A stretch of 38,995 nucleotides of DNA from Candidatus Aenigmatarchaeota archaeon. GTDB taxonomy: Archaea; Aenigmatarchaeota; Aenigmatarchaeia; QMZP01; QMZT01. Positions 17,151 to 25,782 of this stretch are shown here, piece by piece. The position numbers were made by a program, and so were the translations under genes. The notes under the pieces were generated by a model. That model was not told the origin of the DNA, ran no database searches, and saw only the letters and a list, made by a program, of their open reading frames with translations. Within the stretch, counting starts at the first letter, position 1. Each line of letters opens with the position of its first letter. The stretch spans positions 1 through 38,995 of the forward strand of contig WVZE01000038.1 in assembly GCA_011772645.1 (NCBI GenBank), in the 5' to 3' direction.

Positions 17151-19037
17151 ATGAGTGAAATCGACTACTCAAAAATCGGATTAAAGTGCGGTCTTGAACT
17201 CCACCAACAGCTTTCGACCAAAAAACTTTTTTGTAGATGTTCCAGTAGGATGAAAGAGAAGAATTTGGAAAGTGAATTCGAAAGAAAGATGAGACCAGTT
17301 GCCGGAGAGATGGGAGAAATTGATATAGCTGCAATGCATGAAACCTTGAGGGACAGGAGTTTTGTTTATCATGCCTATGAGGACGAGGCCTGTCTGGTAG
17401 ATAGTGATGAGTCCCCACCTCAATCGATAGATGAGGAAGCTCTAGAAACAGCCTTGGCTGTTTCATTGATGTTCAATTTGGAAATTCCAGAGGAATTGCA
17501 TGTAATGAGAAAAACTGTTTTGGATGGGAGTGCATGCTCTGGTTTCCAAAGAACGATAGTTGTTGGCATGGAGAAGGAAAAATCCGGTATAAAAACTTCA
17601 AGAGATTTGGTGAGGGTAACAACTTTATGTTTAGAAGAAGATGCATGCAAAATTAAAAAGACAGAGGGAAACAGGATTTATTACTCTTTGAGCAGACAAG
17701 GTATCCCCTTGCTCGAACTAAGGACAGATCCTGATATAAAGAGCCCAGATCATGCTCTCGAAACAGCCAAAAAGATCGGCTTGATTTTCAGGAGTTTCCC
17801 TGCTATTCGTCGTGGGATAGGAACGATACGCCAGGACGTGAACATATCGATAAAGGGAGGCGAAAGGATTGAAATCAAAGGGGCGCAGGATCTTAAACTC
17901 CTTCCTAAACTTGTTGAAAACGAGGCTCTGAGACAAAAGAATTTGCTGGGAATCAAAAGGGAATTGAAAAAGATAAAATTCAAAAAAGTCAAACCGCGAA
18001 TGGTTCACGTCTCCCATATTTTCAAGGGATCGGAATCCAGGATAACCAAGAACAAGGCAACCTATGCGATTCTGATTCCTAATTTCGCCGGCCTTCTGAA
18101 AAGGAAGCTCACCCCCGACCGGACCCTGGGGAGCGAGATCGCGAATTACGTTCGAGTGAAGAGTGAACTGAAAGGGATAATACACAGCGATGAAGATCTC
18201 GAGAAATATAAACTCTCAAAGGAATTCGGTATCCTTCGAAAGCGATTGAAGGCGAGGAAAGGGGACACGCTCATAATAGCCTCGGGTGAAAAAGAATCGG
18301 TCAGAAAGACAATGCGGATAGTTTGTGAAAGAATAAACCAATTGATAAAGGGGGTTCCGAAAGAAGTGAGAAGAGCGAAAGAAACAGGCGATACGGAATA
18401 CATGCGTCCGCTCCCGGGAGCCGCTCGTCTCTATCCAGAAACAGATATCCGTCCAATAAAGATTTCCGGCAAAATTCTGAGGGAGATCAGAAAGAACCTC
18501 CCTGAACTTATAGAGGAGAGGGAGAGGAAAGAGAAGGAAGAGATCAAAAAGAGAGCGAAGATAAGCGATGAGATAATAGACCAGATTGTAAGGATGGGAA
18601 GGAAGGAGATTTTTGACAAACTGATAGGATCCGGATTCGATCCGAAAACCGTTTCCTCCACGCTGACCTCCACGCTCCGCTACCTGGAGAAGAAGGAAGG
18701 CGTTAACATCAACGTTCTCAAGGACCGCCATTTCCTGGAGACCTTCGGGGCTTTAAAGAGGAGGAGGATCCCGAAGGAGGCGATACCGGAAGTCCTGAAG
18801 TCGTTCGCTGACAACCCGAAACAGACCCTGGATGAAGTCATAAGAAAACTCGGCATGGGGGTGATATCCAGGGACGATCTCAGACTTATCGTTCAGAAAA
18901 CCATAACCGAGAACCCAAATCTTGTCAAGGACCCGAGAGGGAAGAAGATCATGCTCGGTCTCGTTATGCAGAAGGTCAGGGGGAAGGCGGACGCAAGGAA
19001 GGTTATTGAAATAATAGAGGAAGAGATGAGGGAATAG
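17151..19037 (+). CDS. gatE: Glutamyl-tRNA(Gln) amidotransferase subunit E
   Basis: IGLKCGLELHQQLSTKKLFCRCSSR...LEEDACKIKK...YSLSRQGIPLLELRTDPDIKSPDHALETAKKIGLIFRSFPAIRRGIGTIRQDVNISIKGGERIEIKGAQDL. Confidence 0.96.
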   Translation: MSEIDYSKIGLKCGLELHQQLSTKKLFCRCSSRMKEKNLESEFERKMRPVAGEMGEIDIAAMHETLRDRSFVYHAYEDEACLVDSDESPPQSIDEEALETALAVSLMFNLEIPEELHVMRKTVLDGSACSGFQRTIVVGMEKEKSGIKTSRDLVRVTTLCLEEDACKIKKTEGNRIYYSLSRQGIPLLELRTDPDIKSPDHALETAKKIGLIFRSFPAIRRGIGTIRQDVNISIKGGERIEIKGAQDLKLLPKLVENEALRQKNLLGIKRELKKIKFKKVKPRMVHVSHIFKGSESRITKNKATYAILIPNFAGLLKRKLTPDRTLGSEIANYVRVKSELKGIIHSDEDLEKYKLSKEFGILRKRLKARKGDTLIIASGEKESVRKTMRIVCERINQLIKGVPKEVRRAKETGDTEYMRPLPGAARLYPETDIRPIKISGKILREIRKNLPELIEERERKEKEEIKKRAKISDEIIDQIVRMGRKEIFDKLIGSGFDPKTVSSTLTSTLRYLEKKEGVNINVLKDRHFLETFGALKRRRIPKEAIPEVLKSFADNPKQTLDEVIRKLGMGVISRDDLRLIVQKTITENPNLVKDPRGKKIMLGLVMQKVRGKADARKVIEIIEEEMRE

Positions 19038-19040
19038 GAT

Positions 19041-19817
19041 TTACTTCTTGCAGTGGGAACGCCCGGAAAAATTTCTCTCAAAAGAAATGATCCTTACAGG
19101 GGAATTGCTCTGTTTTATTGTTACCACATCCCCCTCCCTGATTTTGGTGACCTGACACTCCTGCCCGTCCGCGCATACCTCCCCTTCCGGGTTCAGACAT
19201 TTTACAGAAACAATCCCTCCGGGGAACGTGATCTCCCCTCTCTTAAGTCTCCCGCAGTAGGGAGCGATCCCAACCACTCCGAATCTTTTCGAATCCTTGA
19301 GGGGTTTTGCCCCTGCTGATTTCGCGTATGCATGCGACCCCCCGGGGGTGTATACAAGGATTCCTGAATTCCTCTCGATCGTTTTCTTCCCCTTCAACCT
19401 TAACTCCGAATCAAGGATCCGCCTCACGTAGATCGGGGAAACGAGAACGTCGTTCATTCCTATGTAAGGGGTTTTCACCCCGTTTATCCTGGTTTCCAGC
19501 CTGGGGAATTTCTGGATGAAGAAATCCTTCCCCTCCTTCCCGAGCAATATCCTCCGAACCTTATTCTCGAAATCCTTGTCGTTCGCCGCCATGTAGAAAC
19601 CCACGGAGTGTCCGGGGTTTATCCCCAGGATAGGACACGAAAGGAAGGACTGGTTACCGAACAGGGTTCCGTCCCCCCCGATAAGGATCGCTAGATCAAC
19701 ATCATGGAGATTCTCATAAACATGTTCCACCCCAAGACTATTCAGGATCTTCTCAACCCTCCTCTTTATGTCCCTTCCGTAAGAGTTCTTAGAGTTTATG
19801 AACACCTTTGAAAACAT
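19041..19817 (-). CDS. nadK: NAD(+) kinase
   Basis: MFSKVFINSKNSYGRDIKRRVEKIL...DLAILIGGDGTLFGNQ...ILGINPGHSVGF...ERNSGILVYTPGGSHAYAKSAGAKPL. Start trimmed from 20015. Confidence 0.87.
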   Translation of the reverse strand: MFSKVFINSKNSYGRDIKRRVEKILNSLGVEHVYENLHDVDLAILIGGDGTLFGNQSFLSCPILGINPGHSVGFYMAANDKDFENKVRRILLGKEGKDFFIQKFPRLETRINGVKTPYIGMNDVLVSPIYVRRILDSELRLKGKKTIERNSGILVYTPGGSHAYAKSAGAKPLKDSKRFGVVGIAPYCGRLKRGEITFPGGIVSVKCLNPEGEVCADGQECQVTKIREGDVVTIKQSNSPVRIISFERNFSGRSHCKK

Positions 19818-19877
19818 GCAAAAACCCCTGTTAATTAAATTTATAAGTTTTATCAGTAATAAAAATTTGTGATCCCC

Positions 19878-21236
19878 ATGGATCTGGGTTTCGAGTCGGG
19901 ATTTTCGGACTTCGACGTGGACGTGGAAGAAGTCGAGGTGAAGAAGGTCAAGAAGTACGACAGAATATGGCACATCAAGGAAGGAGGAAGCATATACCAG
20001 AAGCCAACGATTCACGAGGGAGTGATGTACTTCGGGGCGATGGATTCCTGTGTTTACGCCGTTGATGCGGAGAGCGGGAAGGAGATCTGGCGAACAAAGC
20101 TCGAAGGACCGGTTATGGGATCTTGCCCTCTCGTTAGGGGCAACGTGATTTACATAGGTTCGTACGCTTATGATTTCTACGCTCTGAACAGGGAGACAGG
20201 CAAGATAGTATGGAGGTTCAGGACAGGCGGGGAGGTAATTAGCACGCCAGCTGTCTGGAATGATAAAATTTACTTCTGCTCAGGTGACGGGTACGCATAC
20301 TGCCTGGATCTGGAAGGCAAACCAGTCTGGAAGTTCAAGACAGGAGACAAGGTCGCGTCCTCCCCAGCAGTGGCGGAGGGGAAGGTGGTGTTCGGATCTT
20401 TCGATGATAACTACTACTGCCTTGACGCGGAAACGGGAGAGGAACTCTGGCGATTCAAGACAGGAGCAGAAATATGGCAAGTTAATCCGGTTTTGATAAA
20501 GGAGGGAAGGGTTTATTGTTCGTCATTTGATAATCACGTATACTGTCTTGATCTGGAAACAGGCAGGGAAATCTGGCGATTCAAAACAGGGAAATATGGA
20601 AATTCGAGCGCTCCTGTTTACTACAAAGGTCTTCTCTACCACGGGACCCGAGACGGGATAATGTATTGTCTAACGCTCGAAGGCAAGGAGCTGTGGAGGT
20701 TCAAATGCAGGGAGGCAATGGACTGCGGTGTCGGACACGAGGGGATGTTCCTCTTTGTTAACGGCGACGGATTCCTCTATGCGCTTGACGCAAAGACGGG
20801 AAAAGAATTATGGAGATTCCGTACAGGAACCGTTAACTATCATTTCCCCACGGTCTGGGAAGGGAAGATCTACTTCTCCTCCTGGGACTGCCACATATAC
20901 GCGATAGATCTGGAAGGCAAGGAATTATGGAGATTCGCTTCATCGAACCTCAGGGAATCCGAAATCCCTCCGACATACGGGGCATGGAAAATGGAGATCA
21001 AGAAATCCAGCACTGACGAAGAAACGATAGAAGATGAAAAATACAGGGAGAAGAAAGAGGAAAGCGTTTCGTTATCGGATTATCATGTTACCTCAGAATA
21101 TTCAACCACTTCCGAATACAAGCAGAAGAGCGATTACGATACGAGTTTCGTGATGTTCGAGGATGTATTGGAAGGTGAGGATATATGGACATCGGATTCG
21201 AGGGATTTGAGGCCTCGGAGTTTGACGCTGAGATAG
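19878..21236 (+). CDS. PQQ-like (BamB-like) 8-bladed beta-propeller protein, copy 1, cytoplasmic-looking
   Basis: Eight [E/P/V]-[L/I/V]-W-[R/K] blade motifs (GKEIWRTKLEG, GKIVWRFRTGG, GKPVWKFKTGD, GEELWRFKTGA, GREIWRFKTGK, GKELWRFKCRE, GKELWRFRTGT, GKELWRFASSN). No signal peptide; C-terminal SDYHVTSEYSTTSEYKQKSDYD tail. Confidence 0.88.
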   Translation: MDLGFESGFSDFDVDVEEVEVKKVKKYDRIWHIKEGGSIYQKPTIHEGVMYFGAMDSCVYAVDAESGKEIWRTKLEGPVMGSCPLVRGNVIYIGSYAYDFYALNRETGKIVWRFRTGGEVISTPAVWNDKIYFCSGDGYAYCLDLEGKPVWKFKTGDKVASSPAVAEGKVVFGSFDDNYYCLDAETGEELWRFKTGAEIWQVNPVLIKEGRVYCSSFDNHVYCLDLETGREIWRFKTGKYGNSSAPVYYKGLLYHGTRDGIMYCLTLEGKELWRFKCREAMDCGVGHEGMFLFVNGDGFLYALDAKTGKELWRFRTGTVNYHFPTVWEGKIYFSSWDCHIYAIDLEGKELWRFASSNLRESEIPPTYGAWKMEIKKSSTDEETIEDEKYREKKEESVSLSDYHVTSEYSTTSEYKQKSDYDTSFVMFEDVLEGEDIWTSDSRDLRPRSLTLR

Positions 21237-22537
21237 AGGACATAGAAGTCAAGAAGGTTGGGAAATTCGACAGGGTATGGAGGGCAACCCACGGAGGAAG
21301 TATCACCCAGAGTTTGCTCCATGGGGATGTTTTGTATTTTTCAGCAGCGGATTCCTTTGTTTACGCACTCAACGCCGATACTGGAGAAGAGCTGTGGAGG
21401 TTCAAAGGCGGCGACATTTTCATGTGTACACTCGAGATGCACAAAGGGAAGTTGTATACAGGTTCTTATGACGGTTATTTTTATTGCCTGGACAAGGGCA
21501 ATGGCGAGGTTGTATGGAAGTTCAGGGCCGGAGGTAAGGTGGGTAGCGGACCTGCATTTGCGGACAACATAGTTTATTTCTGCTCCAAAGACCACTATGT
21601 TTACGCTTTGAATTCAGAGACTGGAAAAGAGGTATGGAGGTTCAAGGCAGGGGATGAAATGATGTCCGTCCCGAAAGTATCCAATGAGAAATTATTTATA
21701 ACGTGTTTTGATGGGAATCTCCATTGCCTTAACAGGTTAACGGGTAAGGAAATCTGGCGTTTCAAGAGTGGAGCAGAGGCTCATAACGATGTTGATCTTC
21801 TCGTTTACAGAGGAATGGTCTTCTTCGCTTCCTTTGATGGAAATCTTTATGCAATTTCGGTGGAAAATGGAAAGGAGGTGTGGAGATACCGGGCAGCGAA
21901 GTTCGGTTGCGGTAACGCCCCTGTAGAGCACAACGACATTTTATATTACGGAACAAGGGATGGCTATCTGGTCGCTCTAAATATCGAAGGCAAGGAGATA
22001 TGGAAGTTCAAAACAGGCGGACTCATCGAAGGCCTTCCAGTCATACACGACAACAGGATTTACATTGGATCCGAGGATCGTTTCCTTTACGTTCTAAATA
22101 TGGAGGGGAAGGAGCTGTGGAGGTTCAAAACTGACGGTTATCTTTATGATACCCCGAAGATAAGGGGAAATCTTGTATACATAGGTTCCTGGGACTGTCA
22201 TGTGTACGCGATCGATATCAACACGCACAAGGAGGTCTGGCGAGCTAATGCAAGCACCCTCGTTCCCGCCACAATCCCGCCCTCTGGAGCTGAATTCGAG
22301 ATCCAAGTCAGCAAGTCATCAGAAATCGAGGAAGCGATATCAGAGGAGAAGTACAATAAGAAGAAGGAAGAAACTGTCTCACTCTCCGACTATCACATCA
22401 CGAGCGAATACTCGAGCGAGAGCGAGTACAAACAAAAGAGCGATTACGACGTGAATTTCGTTATTTTTGAAGGAGTGATGGAGGAAAATAAAGATTTATC
22501 AGAATTAAAATTCGAACCTATGACCAAAAGAATCTAA
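21185..22537 (+). CDS. PQQ-like (BamB-like) beta-propeller protein, copy 2 (tandem paralogue)
   Basis: MDIGFEGFEASEFDAEIEDIEVKKVGKFDRVW aligns with copy 1 MDLGFESGFSDFDVDVEEVEVKKVKKYDRIW. Same blade motifs and tail SDYHITSEYSSESEYKQKSDYD. Overlaps the 3' end of copy 1 by 52 nt; SD-like GGTGAG before the ATG. Confidence 0.88.
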   Translation: MDIGFEGFEASEFDAEIEDIEVKKVGKFDRVWRATHGGSITQSLLHGDVLYFSAADSFVYALNADTGEELWRFKGGDIFMCTLEMHKGKLYTGSYDGYFYCLDKGNGEVVWKFRAGGKVGSGPAFADNIVYFCSKDHYVYALNSETGKEVWRFKAGDEMMSVPKVSNEKLFITCFDGNLHCLNRLTGKEIWRFKSGAEAHNDVDLLVYRGMVFFASFDGNLYAISVENGKEVWRYRAAKFGCGNAPVEHNDILYYGTRDGYLVALNIEGKEIWKFKTGGLIEGLPVIHDNRIYIGSEDRFLYVLNMEGKELWRFKTDGYLYDTPKIRGNLVYIGSWDCHVYAIDINTHKEVWRANASTLVPATIPPSGAEFEIQVSKSSEIEEAISEEKYNKKKEETVSLSDYHITSEYSSESEYKQKSDYDVNFVIFEGVMEENKDLSELKFEPMTKRI

Positions 22538-23133
22538 ATCCCGAAAAGCCTGTCGATCACGAGCTGGACGTCCCTGAAAACCTCCTCCTTCGATCTGTCC
22601 CCGTTCACCACGAAGAATCTCTCTTCATTAATCATCTCCTTGTATGCTTCCCTGACATTCTTAAGAAGCTCGACCTTCTCCAGTCTGTCGTTCGGAAGCG
22701 AACGCTCCCTCTTGAGAGAGATCTCCGGGTCGATATCTATGAAGATCACGACATCCGGCTTCCTGACGTCCTTGTGAAGGGATTTGATCCACTCCTTCTC
22801 GACCTTGAATATCGCGGATTCATACGCTATGGTCGAGTAGAAGTAGCGATCACAGATCACGTTCTTCCCCGCGTTCAGTGCGGGGGTTATGGTTTTTTTC
22901 AGGTGCTCGAAGCGATCGGCCGTGTAGAGGAGGGTGATCGCCTCCCCTGACGTGATCGTTGCCTGCCCCACTAGCCACTTCTTTATCAGCCTCCCTGCCG
23001 GATTCTTCGGACTGGGCTCCTCTGTGTAGATAACCGGGATCGCCTTCTTATGCAGATAATCGTACAACATCTTGGCCTGCGTTTCCTTCCCCGATTTGTC
23101 AATCCCCTCAAAGACAATAAACTTCCCTTCCAT
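22534..23133 (-). CDS. tmk: Thymidylate kinase
   Basis: MEGKFIVFEGIDKSGKETQAKMLYDYL...YTEEPSPKNPAGRLIKKW...ADRFEHLKKTITPALNAGKNVICDRYFYSTIAYES. Start trimmed from 23175. Confidence 0.92.
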   Translation of the reverse strand: MEGKFIVFEGIDKSGKETQAKMLYDYLHKKAIPVIYTEEPSPKNPAGRLIKKWLVGQATITSGEAITLLYTADRFEHLKKTITPALNAGKNVICDRYFYSTIAYESAIFKVEKEWIKSLHKDVRKPDVVIFIDIDPEISLKRERSLPNDRLEKVELLKNVREAYKEMINEERFFVVNGDRSKEEVFRDVQLVIDRLFGI

Positions 23134-23248
23134 TTTGACCAATAGTATGTTATAGCGGGAAAGATTAAAAAGCATTCAGAAAAACAGGAACAATAAGAGT
23201 TTTTAAATTAATACTGCCATATATTAATACGTTCGTAGGTGTGATTGC

Positions 23249-23779
23249 ATGAAAAGTTCCATTAAACCCGCTCTCTGTACAGCCGCCTTGGGATTGCTAG
23301 GACTATCCGATTGCGCATCAAAATTCCTGTACGAGGGCAATAAAATATTTGCCGTTAGAGGGGATAACGAAATTCGTTTTTATATGGACAAAAAGGAAAT
23401 TACTGTCCTTTTAGATTCTGACACGGAAATACCGAAATCATATGTAATTTCAAACAACCCGGGTGGTTGGGAGCCCGGTAGAGGCGGTGTTGAGGGAATA
23501 ATATTTGAAGATTCAGATTTGGATGGCGACCCCAATAGAACAATAGTGAAAATAAGATACTCTGCCGGCGGCAGTGATACCTTCATAGTTAAAGGGCCTC
23601 TGCGCAACGACTCAATCAGCAATATTGATTTTTATAACCCGGGAAAAAACACATGGGAAAAACTTGACCCCAACGCCCCGGACATTCCCGAGAAAAGGAA
23701 GACACAGTTAATCAAAATCTTCGAGATCGAAGAGGATGACTGTGAAAGAATTCTTGAGGCGTATAAAATCAAAAAGTGA
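23249..23779 (+). CDS. Putative lipoprotein A (novel small secreted family)
   Basis: MKSSIKPALCTAALGLLGLSDCASKF: signal peptide with lipobox-like LSDC; C-terminal NIDFYNPGKNTWEKLDPNAPDIPEKRKTQL. Confidence 0.6.
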   Translation: MKSSIKPALCTAALGLLGLSDCASKFLYEGNKIFAVRGDNEIRFYMDKKEITVLLDSDTEIPKSYVISNNPGGWEPGRGGVEGIIFEDSDLDGDPNRTIVKIRYSAGGSDTFIVKGPLRNDSISNIDFYNPGKNTWEKLDPNAPDIPEKRKTQLIKIFEIEEDDCERILEAYKIKK

Positions 23780-23794
23780 GATCAATACGGTAAA

Positions 23795-24433
23795 TTATAA
23801 AAATCTCTCCAGTTCATTGAGTGATTTTATTGTGAATTTGTATTTCCCCCTCTCTGTGTGACTCCTCTCGAATTCGTTTTTCCTTCTGATCAGAACCGCC
23901 TTCATCCCGAGTTTTTCCGCAGGCACGATATCAACAGTCAGGTTGTCCCCAACCATCATGGCTTCTTCTGGGCGAATGTTTAGATTTTTCAGAACGTCTT
24001 CAAATGCCCTTATGTCTGGTTTAAGCAAGCCAGTTTCAAAGGAAAATCCCGCATAATTAATATGCTCCATTATTCCCGATTCCCGGATTTTGGGGATATC
24101 TATTGCTATCGAGTTTGAGAGTATTGCCAGCTTGTGGTTTTTTCTGAATCTTTTGAAACAATCTATAACTTCAGGAAAAAGAATGAGCCTGGATTTTTTC
24201 CACGTCTCCTCTATCTCTTTGGCAACAGATTTATCATTTACTCCAAATTTTCTGAGCATATTAGTAACAAGAATTCCGAAATCCTCTTTGCTAACCATTA
24301 ACTCCTCCTCAATAATGCGGTCGTTGTGCATGTTCTTCTCCAATCCGATTTTTGAGAGAACAAAATTATGCGGATTGAAAGGATCATTGTAAGAAAGGGT
24401 ATTCCATAAATCAAAGATAATAGCCTTTACCAT
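23795..24433 (-). CDS. HAD-superfamily hydrolase
   Basis: MVKAIIFDLWNTLSYNDPFNPHNF...HKLAILSNSIAIDIPKI...FETGLLKPDIRAFEDVLKNLNIRPEEAMMVGDNLTVDIVPAEKLGMKAVLI. Confidence 0.88.
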   Translation of the reverse strand: MVKAIIFDLWNTLSYNDPFNPHNFVLSKIGLEKNMHNDRIIEEELMVSKEDFGILVTNMLRKFGVNDKSVAKEIEETWKKSRLILFPEVIDCFKRFRKNHKLAILSNSIAIDIPKIRESGIMEHINYAGFSFETGLLKPDIRAFEDVLKNLNIRPEEAMMVGDNLTVDIVPAEKLGMKAVLIRRKNEFERSHTERGKYKFTIKSLNELERFL

Positions 24434-24519
24434 TTACATCTTATGGTGGCTCAGATTAAAAAGTATTCAGAAAAACGGGACCATAATGATTTTTAAAATT
24501 AATAGTCGTTAAGGATTAT

Positions 24520-25191
24520 ATGGTGAAAATAAAACCGTTTCTATACAAAGCAGGTATGGGTTTTGCAGGAGTGAATCTTATTTTAAATCTTATTGGCTGC
24601 TCACCCGGTTATAAGCATACATTCGAATATAAAGGATATCAATACACAGCGAATGTTTGCGATAATAACATCACCATAGATTTTGGTGAAGAAAAGGTTA
24701 ATATTGAATTTGATGATAAATTGAATTTGAATTGGGAGAAAATCACAGTAAACCCGTTCAAAAAAGATTATATAGAAGACAAAAAAGATGAGGTAAGAAA
24801 ACTTATCCTTGTTAATAATGAAAAAGATAATTTACCTAATGAAATTACGGAAAGTTTATCGGGCTTATATCCATTTTCTTTTGGTCCCCGAGGTAAAAAA
24901 GGCGGGAACATCGATTTTAGCAATATAGAAAATACTGTTTGGGAATATAACGGATTACTTGCTGATGACGTCCCGTCTGAAAGGGAACAGCTGAGGAATT
25001 TTGAAGAATTTTCTGAAAAATATGTAGGACTCTTCGAAGCTCTTAAAGATTCTTTGCAGCCCATTGACATGAATCTATACGGCAGCACAGAATTCAGGAG
25101 AAGGCAAAGGGAATTCGCGAGTGAACAAAAAGTCTTGGCTAATAACCAAAATTCGAAAGTTTTAGGTCTCCAAAATAGAAGAAGACTTTAG
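24520..25191 (+). CDS. Putative lipoprotein B (probable distant paralogue of lipoprotein A)
   Basis: MVKIKPFLYKAGMGFAGVNLILNLIGCSPGYK: lipobox LIGC; GGNIDFSNIENTVWEYNGLLADDVPSEREQL parallels lipoprotein A NIDFYNPGKNTWEKLDPNAPDIPEKRKTQL. Confidence 0.6.
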   Translation: MVKIKPFLYKAGMGFAGVNLILNLIGCSPGYKHTFEYKGYQYTANVCDNNITIDFGEEKVNIEFDDKLNLNWEKITVNPFKKDYIEDKKDEVRKLILVNNEKDNLPNEITESLSGLYPFSFGPRGKKGGNIDFSNIENTVWEYNGLLADDVPSEREQLRNFEEFSEKYVGLFEALKDSLQPIDMNLYGSTEFRRRQREFASEQKVLANNQNSKVLGLQNRRRL

Positions 25192-25724
25192 TAAGGCACT
25201 TTCTTTATCCTCAAAAGATACGCGACCCCGTTCGCGACCAGGTGTATCACGGGCGTTAGAATTACGAGAATAACGACCCATTCCCACTTCAAAGCGACCA
25301 CGAAAGCCAGGAAAACAAGCATGCCGATTATGAAGTCCAGCTGATCGAGCAGCGGGGCGGGCTTCCCCCTGGGGATTCCGATCCTTCTTTTCAGAAAAGA
25401 GCCTCCCAGGTCCCCGGCCATCGCGCCCAGGCCGATCACGAATCCCATGAACGGCGACATGGGAACTATGTCCAGCGCGACAGGTGACAGATCCCACGGA
25501 AGGTAGGGGAAAACGATCATCTGGAACGTTCCGACCAAGGTGGCGATCACAACCCCCAGCATGAAACCTTCCCAGGTCTTCCCATTTCCGAATACCGGCT
25601 TTCCGCGGAACGTTTTTCCGCCGTCTATCGATCTTTTCCCTCTGGCGAGCATGCACAGACCGTTCGCTCCGTAGGCTGGCCATAAAAGCCAGACGGCCTC
25701 AACGAAAGTGTAGATGTCGATCAT
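25188..25724 (-). CDS. carS: CDP-archaeol synthase (DUF46)
   Basis: WPAYGANGLCMLARGKRSIDGGKTFRGKPVFGNGKTWEGFMLGV...GAMAGDLGGSFLKRRIGIPRGKPAPLLDQLDFIIG. Confidence 0.92.
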   Translation of the reverse strand: MIDIYTFVEAVWLLWPAYGANGLCMLARGKRSIDGGKTFRGKPVFGNGKTWEGFMLGVVIATLVGTFQMIVFPYLPWDLSPVALDIVPMSPFMGFVIGLGAMAGDLGGSFLKRRIGIPRGKPAPLLDQLDFIIGMLVFLAFVVALKWEWVVILVILTPVIHLVANGVAYLLRIKKVPY

Positions 25725-25782
25725 ACGGCTCTATATAAAATTGGATGCCTGACTAATTAAGTTGATTCAGGATTAAGAAATT

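Noticed and set aside
19878-22537. Repeated TGGAGGTTCAAAACAGG-type units as a possible CRISPR or satellite array
   Set aside because: Units are in-frame propeller blade codons (LWRFKTG) with about 40-45-codon spacing and diverged synonymous sites.
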